This document shows positions 38,501-44,890 of a stretch of DNA of 64,000 nucleotides, piece by piece. The stretch comes from Photobacterium salinisoli (GTDB taxonomy: Bacteria; Pseudomonadota; Gammaproteobacteria; Enterobacterales; Vibrionaceae), in the NCBI RefSeq assembly GCF_003614885.1, contig NZ_QZMS01000011.1, positions 992,001-1,056,000 on the forward strand, in the 5' to 3' direction. Position 1 is the stretch's first letter, and the number at the start of each line of letters is the position of its first letter. Both the position numbers and the translations under genes were made by a program. Under the pieces are notes generated by a model, which saw only the letters and a list, made by a program, of their open reading frames with translations, made no database searches and was not told the origin of the DNA.

Positions 38501-40941
38501 ATGTTAATGAAACCGGTCCTGAAATGCTGCAGATCATCGTATCCAACGTGCCGGATTCCAGCAGCATTGAACTGCCACCGGGTGTACCCGGCAATGTGAC
38601 GGATAACGGTGACGGCAGCTGGACGGTGCAAGTGGAAAGCGCCTCGCTGGACAGCCTGATATTCGTGCCCGGTGATGCCAACAGCAGCAACTGGAACGGT
38701 CAGTTGGCTCTGGATATTCGCGCTGTCGATTTAGATGACGAAGCCACGGATGATCTGGCGGTATTTGAAACCATTACAGTGACACTGGACAGTGTCAACG
38801 ATGCGCCGGTTAATGAGGTACCTGCCGATCTGCTAACCGTCGATGAAGACACAACTTTGCTGATTAACACCCTGCAGGTGACAGACGTCGATGTCGATGA
38901 AGACACCGAAGGGACAATGACAGTCACCCTGTCAGTCACCGACGGCGTACTGGCGATCCCTCCCGGCAGTCCCACAGGCGCGTTAAGTATCAGCGGCGAC
39001 GGCACAGGCACCTTAGTGCTGGAAGGCTCTATCACGGATATCAATGCCTTGCTGACCAGTGGTATCAATTTCACCCCTGATGCTGAATTCAGTGGTGATG
39101 TCACCCTGACGATGACCACCAATGATCAGGGCAATACCGGCATAGGCGGGGCACTGGAAGACACAGACACTGTCACCATCCAGGTACAGGCCATTAACGA
39201 CGCCCCTGTTTTGCCTGTGATACCGGATCAGACGGTCGACGAAGATACGCCATTGATAATTAACGGTCTGTCGGTGACAGACGTTGATTTTAATGACGCC
39301 GGATCAACCGGCGTGATGACGGTAACCCTGAGCGCGACCAATGGCGCCCTGACGGTGACCGTTCCCGGCGGATCTGGCGCAACCGTGACAGACAATGGTA
39401 CGGAGAATGTCACCCTGGAAGGCAGTCTGGATGAGATCAATGCCATTCTGGCTGCGGGTGTCAGTTATCAGGGCGAGGCCGGTTTCAATGGTGATGACGT
39501 CGTGACCGTGACGGTGAATGACAATGGCAATGTGGGCACAGATGGTCCTAAATCGACCTCAACTACCGTCAATATCAGTGTGTCGCCGGTGGCGAACCCG
39601 CCAACGTTGACGCTAGCTGTTCCGCAAACGGCAGCCATGCGCGGCGCACTGGGCGCTTTGATACCGCTGCTGGGGCTGGAAGCGGTGGCCGCCGATCCAA
39701 ATGAAACCCTGACCGTCGAGATTCGTAATCTGGGCGCCGGCCAGCTGGTGGACAGCAGCGGCACCGGTATCGGCACCGATAACGGGGATGGCAGCTGGAC
39801 AGTGACCCCTGATTTACTCAGCGAGCTGTTTGTAACCGGGCTGCCGGCAGGGACGAGCAATCTGGAGGTAGTGGCCATCTCGGAAGAAACCGACGGCAGT
39901 CAGGCAGAATCAGCTCCGGTTGCGATTGAAATTCGTATCGATGATCCGGCAACCACTGGTGGTGAAATTGGTGCTGGTGATGGCGGCGAGCCGAATCTGG
40001 TGATCAGTGGTGACGGTGACGACACCCTGTTTGGCGGCGACAGTGATGATATTCTGATCGGCGGATTAGGTGCGGACATTCTGATTGGCGGCGCAGGCGA
40101 TGATATTCTCTGGGGCGGTGAAGAGGGTGGCTCCGGCGACGGGGTACGCGACCTGTTCAAATGGATAGCGGCGGATTTGGGCAGCGCGGGCAGTGCCGCA
40201 ACGGATACAGTGAAAGATTTCGAATCCGGTATTGACGGGATTGACCTGACCGAAGCGGTCGATACCTCAGGCAGCACCTCCTTTGTTGATTTGGCTGCGC
40301 AGATCCAACTGGCCGACAGTGGCAGTGATACGCTGCTCAATATTCTTGACGGCGGCGCTCTTGTGCAGAGCATAGTGCTGGAAGGCGTCAGTCAGGCCAG
40401 TTTACTCGGGGAAGATCCGGCCGGATTAACCGACGGAGAAAAACTGGAAACCCTGTTCAGCAATGGCTCCCTGCTGCTGGATATCAGTTTTGCCACCGCA
40501 ACCAATGATGTGCTGACGGCACAAACGGCGGGCAGCACCCTGAGCGCACTGGCGGGTGATGATACTCTGATAGCCGGCCCCGGTGATGACATCTTAACCG
40601 GCGGGGAAGGCGCCGATAATTTTGTGATCAATACTGCCTCTGTCACTACACCGGCCAACACCGATGTGATTACAGATCTGAATCCCGGTGAAGATGTGCT
40701 GACCCTGTCGGATGTGTTGCCGGACGACGGTGCTGATGAGCTCACCCGTCTGCTGGATAACATTGACGCCAGTATTGATGCCAGCGACAGTGTTAACCTC
40801 ACATTGAACACGGCGGACGGTGAACACAATGTGGTGCTGGAAAATCTGGACCTGGGTGGTCTGGGACTGGATATCAGCTCAAGCGCGACAGACATTGTCA
40901 CCTCCCTGTTCGACAACAATGTGTTTAACCTGGATCCCTAG
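26554..40941 (+). CDS. lapA: Giant LapA-type RTX adhesin (4795 residues)
   Basis: The N-terminus (1-125) is a retention module: a compact beta domain that jams in the TolC duct, ending in the LapG site context DPTEVFEAAALG with Ala at 122-124. Residues 181-2592 are eight diverged repeats of about 300 residues, each opening with a TEPDL/TEGDL motif and rich in DxDGD calcium turns. Residues 2593-4080 are varied Ig/cadherin-like domains, and about 4084-4346 are two tandem-95-like repeats with VDEDT and NDAP motifs. RTX nonapeptides (GGDSDDILIGGLGADIL) lie at about 4486-4525, with a second group at 4666-4690, completing a C-terminal type I secretion signal. It is exported C-terminus first and mediates attachment and biofilm. 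Start ATG 26554 follows GCGAGAG. The 14.4-kb frame is unbroken. Confidence 0.93.
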   Translation: MAESVSNGLATLTVENGVVFVIKPDGSVKPVDFAYQVQPDELVVANGYARYIMMQNGEPVLVDRPCPTCVLLNGGGVWVSDIADNVQFEQPGSEQPPPVDLDVEQLQALILAGEDPTEVFEAAALGSSSASVAANSGFVVIDYDGDSVLTETGFDTEYEFAETDTEDETDVIYAASGGASLAVSVTEGDLAPATYPTETIASVLVEAGTLPLDPAAFTFDPATLNVLLTELANEVTSGGQPVVFRFDAGQNAIIGESQGQTVVTLSLEAVASGRDVTVTVTTVLTGPVDHLDGGAGGRVSIAGDTLTIRADVQGADVAGNPLDAPISVTATILDGADPQLGAGITIIDEASELGIPLTGQVTLDVGSDAIDTLVFDAEQPFLANVTSNGNPTTLLINGNQLTLLDSSGADVLTITINTDGSYTVTQFLAVDEASLLDAILLIGVTATDFDSDSSQGVILIGIFDGDTPPGGETISLAVTEPDLVPDNYPVSNSSSVTVIAGADRMDPTTLEVDATQRDALLAELAADVRSGDQPLIFTYNAQTDAIEGRLSDGTLALEITLSAVQAPNGLDMTVSATLTQYLPLIHNQSGNSDGLVTVSGEAIVITVPLQARDTDGDFLNDPVLVTSTITDGLLPAFGDDSGAVVNETTNDGNAVAGQIELDTGSDDVASVTIIDNQALADAIGALSSNGNPVSYSVSDNQLQILDESGTVILTATISIDGSYEVIITDSFDELSGDDQIILPVAVLATDDDGDTAQGQITLTIQDGDDAAGGEAGSITFTEPDSDPDNYPQTGTDDIVISAGADRLVPDSLALDPAQLQAILDDLSAVLTSDAQTITFSVNPATGVMEGRLPDNSLALAVSFTTAQSGDKDLAVSITVTQHVPLDHIDSTVTSPYVTTNGETIALTLPLNAEDTDGDSLATPAAVTVTITDGDDPVLGIDPGLLINETTDQNSPVIGSIPVDGGSDAIASLVFADDQPALDVTSDLNPVSLVANGNQIQLVDDNGTVVMTVTISPDGQYEVLLTGTLDQIGADLVSIPMNVVLTDADGDETIGVIRVDVADGQDPINPRDSIVVFFPEPELDPSGYPTTSSETTEIFAGVDRLLPDSVAFDADQIDALIAELNAELSSGGEPLTFAVNATTGALEGSLADGTLVLSILPSGDQPEGNRNVNVTVEVTQFAPLDHLSGGSDTGLVRVNGAEIRINAPIQLQDVDGDSLPVPVNSISVIIDGKLPAFLDDTEVSLNETDDQGATLPGSIGIDIGSDAIASLTFSPTQPGLVGIQSNGADVTVNLADDDTLQVIDAEGTVILTVNIDESGAYDVTLTGTFDQTDSDPLVIPLNVLLTDDDGDTTPGTITVNITDGGDAAGGESVAVAITEPDSDPTLYPASNSQDVVIAAGADRLVPESVQIDPADVQALITELNAEVGSGTEPLTFTYDPATGVLQGALADGTVAVSIVLTATQVANSNDVSLNLAITQNLPLNHNLAGNSDGFVSVSGDTIAITFNVQADDADGDSLIAPVAATVTISDGDIPVLFDEIGVTVNETADNGVVNNGGSISVDIGSDALASLNFAPDQPGLSGINSNGQPVTFAVNGNEITVSDADGNLILTVTIAEDGSYDTLLTGTLDQDASNSIDLPLNLIITDEDGDTNTGTVTITVTDGDDPAGGGTIALALTEPDLAPSGYPATNATTADVVAGEDRLDPSTIEIDPAQLQDVIDELEAELTSGGQALTFTYNAATGELTGALSDGTPVLTITLTAAQAANGQDVTLSFSTTQHLPLDHNQAGNNTGRVAVNGTDLVVSIPVQLADADGDPLQQPVNAQVTITDGVLPSLGTDSGTNFTETLAEQTVNGSIPLDIGSDAIATIEFADSQPSLDDLVSNGVNTSYTVTGNVIELVTDTDGTPVLTVTVNTDGTYTVVQHLPLEQLDDGDITELVLPLIAVDQDGDSSNQGNLIINITDGPDAEGGNRTLSITEGDLETTNPAEAYPVDNATTFAIAAVTDDLVASTLMLEAGAADTLQTELSALTSNGEALTAIVDETVDGVVTITLVTTGGNDPVLTVTFTASQNGSDVDVTATVEQFSPLEHVDLNGDIVLANGSDIRIDVPLQVADSDGDLLTTPDVTRIAIIDGDLPAFGSDSGVSLNEGDEGIASENGNIDIDTGSDGIVAVFFDATQAALDNLTSNGFETDYVVNGDTITVTRTDDPAITVLTITIDIDGNYVVNQTQPLDQFDAPDNNNLTLTVLAQDRDGDTSAPGTITLTIADGTNADGSFTGVTDIVLTEGDLTPADPADGYPVSGQTELTINPGVDRLDPATVTLDAATLAQLISELGAEITAGGLPVTANWDNASKVLTLSAGGAIVLTATLVATQNADGAGVDISLVVEQLAPLDHNGTDTSDLVVSQNDQIQFQLPVQVQDTDGDFLDNLVPVNVTIQDGDDPVVTAIEAVIVTEADLDGGSGVHPGTNPGGDGESATGQITLDSGSDEVAEFVVDVDAFNAANSGLTSGGNPVTLVYDAGTDTYLGRANGITVFILDFDVASASYTFTLTGALDHQQPDNDTSLQIDFTVSAVDQDDDPSAAVTLSVTVNDDLPVTTDVTFDTLVEGQTSSTLDLLAVSQEGADDAQVTAIIDADGNRTDLASGTPDANGFVAIDIFEGGQLIGQLFVHPEGDAFFVSQPDIDHADTALSSTLTFEVLDGDNDLDTSLINLIITDDNPVLTVDLAQGVEEQGRNPDPDESLADPALGIPVTMSIDLGDQDRGETIGEVFIVLPADPHGDFYLDGVLLTPTGGQVQIPASAFTDPDGDGVFELEGVTFVPDPDYSTAAEPGFLLDFTVTAQIDVTEGTPPAQLTGILSVDVQGIADVPVWDGAAQVHYGNGQEDGDNINIGPSFNALLQDTDGSEELVYIVRIVEGEGQIVGEGLIDQGDGSFLVPVSQINTVAVDPVDNFSGDIRLELIAQSTETLNPLVGSETAQSVVQEVVINVLPVADDAQLRVTRVEGLEDEPIPLSDHITLTELDDTADDFGVETLFVRISGLPDGVVLLQNGTPLSPDANGVYEFAYTDIGEIQLQPVPESNVDFSFIVEGIVRDQVDITLADGTTTTATDERVIPAQTINVALTGVADQPFIDTTGSIWTEVPGEDALETTIEEGGQVTVDFMVSSGEKPNAPDDDSEILSVLVANIPEGTVIFDASGNEQTLIFAGTDPDTGLPRYQLSLNGSVTAGDIVIQPPPNATEDVVLDVRYVVTENDGDQLVYDTNLIIHIEPVINSGNYTRTSQGLEDQAVTIDWQPVLADSKEFATGLTIQNIPTDPGYSLQINDGGSITTLTVDGSGSVTLSAAEFALLQGGAQLQLIAPEDSDLDVTLTTVVDMQEDDVDSPAVATGQVTGTITLDIQAVVEPDAGIGVQIGTDGSGNPIFEENEITVDGELDLTGGPDSVGIVAFEDFDPSSDEVITNVVITFLDQPNSGFVVIGGINNGDGSWVVPAGDIDQIRIIAPPNFVGSAQIEIAGEVQDLSDDGDASAIVIVSDVITVNFSQGDFDKFAGDIVVDDSVVVLGTEDTQVELGDYLQQIVQVDTASGDQGDDEFSLVIDASLLPPGASISGMEFNFTTGQYQIKAPVNPDGTVDLTGVTLNLPQDFAGDFMLEVRYVNTDIVSGDTNQVTDSIPIRISPVVDTPSSTISVVDTQGLDANRQPVSESGEPEVIVSGTAYEDGLITLDLGGVVGDISTTQEEGLETFTQVIVTVADPATGSLVDAEGNLVTSITITDTSQLSAVRFQPAEDYSGTVELLLNADVQDLAVFDETPGAATETDTANVSGSTSFEIIAVNDQVEFIGTDVPIVQFEDSSEIILGGISGAALDIDGSEQFLSVKLENVPAGFVVLGAANNGNGEWSFPAGGGSNITVVPPKDFSGVVNIDIVVFTKEDSLPDPVEFRDTFNLVIIPVADGVDTDITTTAAGTEDQNVELILNIQAIDDELSVAEAPNVNETGPEMLQIIVSNVPDSSSIELPPGVPGNVTDNGDGSWTVQVESASLDSLIFVPGDANSSNWNGQLALDIRAVDLDDEATDDLAVFETITVTLDSVNDAPVNEVPADLLTVDEDTTLLINTLQVTDVDVDEDTEGTMTVTLSVTDGVLAIPPGSPTGALSISGDGTGTLVLEGSITDINALLTSGINFTPDAEFSGDVTLTMTTNDQGNTGIGGALEDTDTVTIQVQAINDAPVLPVIPDQTVDEDTPLIINGLSVTDVDFNDAGSTGVMTVTLSATNGALTVTVPGGSGATVTDNGTENVTLEGSLDEINAILAAGVSYQGEAGFNGDDVVTVTVNDNGNVGTDGPKSTSTTVNISVSPVANPPTLTLAVPQTAAMRGALGALIPLLGLEAVAADPNETLTVEIRNLGAGQLVDSSGTGIGTDNGDGSWTVTPDLLSELFVTGLPAGTSNLEVVAISEETDGSQAESAPVAIEIRIDDPATTGGEIGAGDGGEPNLVISGDGDDTLFGGDSDDILIGGLGADILIGGAGDDILWGGEEGGSGDGVRDLFKWIAADLGSAGSAATDTVKDFESGIDGIDLTEAVDTSGSTSFVDLAAQIQLADSGSDTLLNILDGGALVQSIVLEGVSQASLLGEDPAGLTDGEKLETLFSNGSLLLDISFATATNDVLTAQTAGSTLSALAGDDTLIAGPGDDILTGGEGADNFVINTASVTTPANTDVITDLNPGEDVLTLSDVLPDDGADELTRLLDNIDASIDASDSVNLTLNTADGEHNVVLENLDLGGLGLDISSSATDIVTSLFDNNVFNLDP
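27094..34330 (+). repeat. Eight tandem repeats of about 900 bases in the adhesin gene
   Basis: Repeat units begin near 27094, 27973, 28885, 29770, 30667, 31564, 32464 and 33388, so unit lengths are 879-924 bases. Each encodes the same order of blocks: TE(P/G)DL opening, an ADRLxP-like helix start, SGG/TSGG turn, PLDH segment, DxDGD calcium turn, a GSD(A/E) block and a closing DGDT. Units are well diverged at DNA level, so recombination between them should be rare. Confidence 0.85.
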
Positions 40942-40984
40942 AGGTTGATGTAATAAGCAAGCCACTGAAGCGCAGTCATCGCAG

Positions 40985-41287
40985 TTAACATGACCAACAT
41001 AAACAAGACGTGGCAATCGGGTCGCACCAATCAATGTCATCCTCTTTGCGCCGGCGCTTGCGACGGGATCTGCTGGCCTGTAATTGTAACGACGCGGCTT
41101 TGCATGCTTTGAATTGCTGGGAAATCTCTTTCCCAATTGTTGTCCAGTGGCTGGTTTGCAGAATCGTGATGACTGCCCCTGAACAACTGGGTCCATTGTG
41201 AAACGCCGCATACGCACAGCGAAAACCCTTGTGAGGAGAAAGGTACCTTTGGTAACCCTGAATTGCCCGGATAGCTAACACTCGCAT
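40985..41287 (-). CDS. YidD-like membrane protein insertion efficiency factor family protein
   Basis: This 100-residue protein has the YidD core: AIQGYQRYLSPHKGFRCAYA near 8-27, then a SCS motif at about 34-36, then GKEISQQFKACKAA. The C-terminus is a basic tail (RSRRKRRRKEDD). YidD family members help membrane proteins insert, and the canonical gene lies beside rnpA and yidC. This one stands apart, so it is probably the divergent second YidD-like type found in Vibrio relatives. AGGGG lies 6 bases before the ATG. It converges on the adhesin gene with only 43 bases between stops, and lies 128 bases after the receiver-TPR gene on the same strand. Confidence 0.75.
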   Translation of the reverse strand: MRVLAIRAIQGYQRYLSPHKGFRCAYAAFHNGPSCSGAVITILQTSHWTTIGKEISQQFKACKAASLQLQASRSRRKRRRKEDDIDWCDPIATSCLCWSC

Positions 41288-41415
41288 ATTTACCCCTATT
41301 TACCGAAGCGTGTCATCAGACTGTCTTCTGGCATAGGCGGTCATCAGCGGTGAATTGTGAGCTTTCTGCGAATGTTCGGACAGTTCACCGTCACTTTAGG
41401 TGTCGATAGCCATGA

Positions 41416-43056
41416 TTACGCCACCCGCATAGTCGCTAACCGGTACAGATCCAGCGCGCGTCGTTTCTGCTGTTCAGTCGGGCGTTTATCATGGCAGTAA
41501 AGCCAGTAGCAGGATTTCAGAATCTCATTGACTTCATCATGTTGCAGTCCGGCAGGGGTGGCAAGCGCGGTGAGTTCCAGAATTAAAAAGCACAGCTCAT
41601 GGTGAAACGGCACAATGAAAAAGGCGCGATAAGCGTGTTTAAGGGCTTTATTGGCAAGGTTCTGTTGCCGGTATGACTGCGCTTTCTTAACCAGAGCGCC
41701 CCCCAGTTTCAGCCGTTGGTAAATTTCATCCTGAAAGCCGTTCAGCAGCTCAATCTGGCTGAGCATCAGCCCCTCGTCTTCTGTCTGGCCGCAGATTTGG
41801 CGCGCTTTGACCATGGCTGCTTCATACATGTCCGGCATACCGCAAAATCCATACATACGTGCCAGGTTCAGCGCGGTGTAAAAGTCATCCGCTGCTACGC
41901 TATCCATGTCAATTTGGCTTGCGATGCTGTAGCAATTCTGGATCTCCCCGCGCATACAGGCGAGTATCGCCAGTCCAACCAGCAGACTGGGATGATTTTC
42001 GAGCTGTTTATCTTCTTTCGCGGCTTTCTGATTAAGCTGGACAAGCGCGTTACGGGCTTCATCAATCAGCTTTGTCGCGTGTTTTGCATCACGGGAATAG
42101 ATGCTGGCCAGCAGCAGTGAGATGGAGGCGTTCACTTCCACCCCGTAACTGTACTGGCTGGTGTCTGTGACTTTGCGTGTGAAACGCTGATAGCCGGTTG
42201 CGGCTTTGTTATGGTCCTGCTGGCGAGCGTACAGGTTCGCAATGATCAGCTCCCGGATTGGGTTAGCCGGATTGATTTTATGCAGCATCAGAAAGTGCTG
42301 TAAGGCTTGCGGCAGTTCGTCTTGTCTGATCAGGCAGTTAGCCAGTCCCTGACGGGCTTTGGGATGGTGCGGATGTTTTGCCAGAATTTCATGGAAAATC
42401 TCCTCTGCCTGCTTGAGTTTGCCTAAACCCTGAAGTGCATTACCAAACCCTATCATGGGCCAGATATGCTGAGTTTCCGCACAGGCCTGTAAATAAAAGG
42501 CTTCAGCCTCCTGGTGACGTTGCAACCGCAACAGGCAGTCACCCTGTAAGCGTGTGATGTAGCCTTTATACTTGGGGACGTCCTGAGCCAGCGCCGAGGC
42601 AAGATGCAGAGCTTGTTCGTACTGTTTTTCGTCAATGGCGGTGAGCAACACTTTTAATGCCGTTTTTCGCTCCAGTACGTATTCGATCCTCGAAATAAAA
42701 TCAGAAAACCGAAACGGCTTAATCAGGTAATCGTCGGGCTCCAGTTCCAGAAAATGGGTCACGACCTGCTGGCTGTTATCGCCTGTCACACAGATAAATA
42801 CGCTGCCGGGTGATAACAGATGGTTATGTTTGATTTCATCGAAAATAAGTCCGCCATCAATATGGTGCTGCATGTTGTAATCACAAAGCACCACATCGTA
42901 CTGGTTGGTTCGCAGCAGCCGCAGCGCCTTCAGGCTGTCTGTGGTGGTCTGAATGTGTGAGTTGGACACACCGGCATTGGTCAGCATGGAGCGCATCAGC
43001 GAGATAGACGTATTGCTATCGTCAATGATTAAAAAAGCGTGATGGCATAACAACAT
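41416..43056 (-). CDS. Response regulator with receiver and TPR domains
   Basis: This 546-residue protein has an N-terminal CheY-like receiver (about 5-130). Acidic residues lie in IIDDSNTS, the phospho-acceptor Asp in VVLCDYNM (about 59) and the conserved Lys in YLIKPF (about 117). The rest is helical with tetratricopeptide repeats, clearest at about 185-290 (ALQGLGKLKQAEEIFHEILA, ANCLIRQDELPQALQHFLML). There is no DNA-binding or enzyme domain, so output is probably by protein binding. No histidine kinase gene is adjacent. It sits between the adhesin gene and the second T6SS island and is transcribed towards the YidD-like gene. Confidence 0.88.
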   Translation of the reverse strand: MLLCHHAFLIIDDSNTSISLMRSMLTNAGVSNSHIQTTTDSLKALRLLRTNQYDVVLCDYNMQHHIDGGLIFDEIKHNHLLSPGSVFICVTGDNSQQVVTHFLELEPDDYLIKPFRFSDFISRIEYVLERKTALKVLLTAIDEKQYEQALHLASALAQDVPKYKGYITRLQGDCLLRLQRHQEAEAFYLQACAETQHIWPMIGFGNALQGLGKLKQAEEIFHEILAKHPHHPKARQGLANCLIRQDELPQALQHFLMLHKINPANPIRELIIANLYARQQDHNKAATGYQRFTRKVTDTSQYSYGVEVNASISLLLASIYSRDAKHATKLIDEARNALVQLNQKAAKEDKQLENHPSLLVGLAILACMRGEIQNCYSIASQIDMDSVAADDFYTALNLARMYGFCGMPDMYEAAMVKARQICGQTEDEGLMLSQIELLNGFQDEIYQRLKLGGALVKKAQSYRQQNLANKALKHAYRAFFIVPFHHELCFLILELTALATPAGLQHDEVNEILKSCYWLYCHDKRPTEQQKRRALDLYRLATMRVA

Positions 43057-43423
43057 AGGCTTCGCCTTCCCTGACAGAGCTTACTCATAGACAAGATTAG
43101 CCCATTGTTGCATATTTGTTCAGAAAATCACGCTACTTAGCCGCCATAACTGCAGAATTAAAATCTGTTTCACCTGGTTCAGCACTGGATAACCGGGCTG
43201 TTTCATGGCCATCCTTTGCGCTATGAGCAGCAAAGTAAAAGCCGAGAATAATGACCTGAAAAAGACACGCGAGCCAGCAGGGCAGAAACGGAATCCGGTT
43301 CTCACTTCGGGCTAAACCGTTAAATCGACAGGGAAATCCGTCTTAATCACTGAAATTCCAGTGAGAAAGCAATCCGGTCTGGTTGATAAAATAGTCAGAT
43401 TATTGATGAGATGAGGACGGGTA
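43057..43423. promoter_or_regulatory. Divergent intergenic region before the second T6SS island
   Basis: This 367-base gap separates the minus-strand receiver-TPR gene from the plus-strand DUF4150 gene and should contain both promoters. A short minus-strand open frame at 43120-43305 lacks a ribosome site and any motif and is not called. GATGAGGACGGG just before 43424 is the ribosome site of the DUF4150 gene. No other element could be supported. Confidence 0.5.
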
Positions 43424-44878
43424 ATGCCGGTAACAGTAAGTGCAGATGGGTTGAGTATTGTTCACCAGGGCTCGGAGGGCGTGGCCAACGCCGATATTCC
43501 GGATGTCTGTATGACACAGTGTGGGCCACCCGTAGTGCCGATTCCGTATTCCAATGAAGCCAAATCAGCCGATCTGGTGGAAGGGACAACGACGGTCACC
43601 ATGGATGGCGGCAACAGTATCGCGATCAAACCCAGTAAGTTCTCGACCAGTACCGGCGATGAAGGCGGAGACAAAAAGGGCATCGTCTCTGGTGTGATTC
43701 AGGGGGAAGCGGCTTTTGTCACCGTCTCTGCAACCGTCAAATTCGAAGGCGAAGGGGTTGCCCGCTTGTCCGACATGATGACCATGAACAAAGCCAATAC
43801 CATGTGTCTGTCGGGTGTCTCCCAAGCCAGCGTCGAAGTACCGCCAGATGAAGCGGCGACCTTTGACGTCACCTTGAGTTGCCGATACCCAACAGGCGCC
43901 CCGCTGGCCAATGCGCCGTTTACAGTCACCGATGAAGGCGGTGCAGAGTTGGGCAGTGGTACGCTGGATGCTTCCGGGCAGGCCGTGGTCAGCGGGTTGG
44001 AAGAAACCCTGTGTATTTTCAATATTCAGGAATCCCAGGACCCGTATCAGCCCTACAACAACCTGCCGGAGAATGACACCGAAAACCCGTATCCGGATTT
44101 ATTCAGTTATTGCTCCGCTGTTGCGGGTAATCGCGTGCCGTTCTGGCAGGAACGCAGTGGCGTGCGCAATGACTGGGGTGTGCTGCTGTCGGAAACCTTC
44201 TCTGATCCGGATTTTGAATCACTGGTGCGGTTTGAAAGTCAGTTCAGCGCCACGTTTTTCGCCACCGAACATCAGCACAAAGTGTTTGGCGAATGTTTTG
44301 TGTCTGCCATGGACTGGATTCAGCGTGATGCAGAGACAGTCGATCACTATGTGCCACTGATTCACAGCCTGGCGCCATTGTGTCATCCGCAGGGGCATAT
44401 TCTCGATGCCCTGTTCACGCCGGACGAATTTCTGCCGCCGGCCTTTTTGCTGGGCGGTGTACGCTATCACGGCACAGGCAACAGTATCGAATACATCCGC
44501 AATATGGATTGGGAGGCTGTCGCTCAGTCGTTCAGTCAGTACATCGACAATTTTGTCGGCGTGATAGCCGATTACCTCACCTTTATTAAACTGCAGGCTG
44601 AATACGAGCACCGCACCGTGATTGTGGAAGGGATTGCCCGTTATGAAGATGGCTTAAAAACCCTGAAGCGGCTTCTGCCGGATATTACTGCACAATATTT
44701 TTCTTCTTTAAGTGAGAAGCTGATGCAGCTAATTGAAAACGCAGAAGAAAGCATTGTGACAAACACCCAGGTTTCCGGTTACAGTTCCACAGTCGGCCAG
44801 GTGACAGCTGTGGTTTTCACAACAGCAAACACCGGACAGGAAAGCCTGATTCCGTTCCTCGATGTGTATTCAGACTAA
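43424..44878 (+). CDS. DUF4150 PAAR-like T6SS tip protein with C-terminal extension
   Basis: Residues 1-135 form a DUF4150 PAAR-like domain, with the typical IPDVCMTQCGPPVVPIPY segment, SADLVEG and a closing TMNKANTMC. Such proteins cap the VgrG spike and carry effectors. Residues about 145-200 look like a small beta-sandwich (LSCRYPTGAPLANAPFTVTD, then LDASGQAVVSGL) of carboxypeptidase-regulatory type. The remaining 280 residues are mostly helical and unrecognised, and may hold or carry cargo. There is no signal peptide. Composition is native (about 53% G+C). The M23 effector gene follows 12 bases later, so the tip and effector are co-expressed. Confidence 0.85.
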   Translation: MPVTVSADGLSIVHQGSEGVANADIPDVCMTQCGPPVVPIPYSNEAKSADLVEGTTTVTMDGGNSIAIKPSKFSTSTGDEGGDKKGIVSGVIQGEAAFVTVSATVKFEGEGVARLSDMMTMNKANTMCLSGVSQASVEVPPDEAATFDVTLSCRYPTGAPLANAPFTVTDEGGAELGSGTLDASGQAVVSGLEETLCIFNIQESQDPYQPYNNLPENDTENPYPDLFSYCSAVAGNRVPFWQERSGVRNDWGVLLSETFSDPDFESLVRFESQFSATFFATEHQHKVFGECFVSAMDWIQRDAETVDHYVPLIHSLAPLCHPQGHILDALFTPDEFLPPAFLLGGVRYHGTGNSIEYIRNMDWEAVAQSFSQYIDNFVGVIADYLTFIKLQAEYEHRTVIVEGIARYEDGLKTLKRLLPDITAQYFSSLSEKLMQLIENAEESIVTNTQVSGYSSTVGQVTAVVFTTANTGQESLIPFLDVYSD

Positions 44879-44890
44879 GGTAACACGAGC

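Noticed and set aside
40009..40620. Short repeated GGTGATGAC-like units as a DNA repeat array or CRISPR
   Set aside because: They encode RTX glycine-aspartate nonapeptides in frame, have no spacers, and are explained by the protein.
27181..40919. Many long minus-strand open frames inside the adhesin gene (up to 328 codons)
   Set aside because: They are antisense shadows of a repetitive GC-rich coding sequence with biased third positions; no starts, motifs or ribosome sites.
41010..41201. Plus-strand 63-codon frame opposite the YidD-like gene
   Set aside because: The minus-strand frame has the YidD motifs and a ribosome site; the plus-strand frame has neither.
41340..41400. GCGGTGAA/TTCACCG inverted pair as a terminator of the receiver-TPR gene
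   Set aside because: The arms are short, the loop is about 30 bases and there is no T-run on the transcribed side.
43120..43305. Minus-strand open frame of 61 codons before the DUF4150 gene
   Set aside because: No ribosome site, basic random-looking composition and no motif; it lies in what must be the divergent promoter region.
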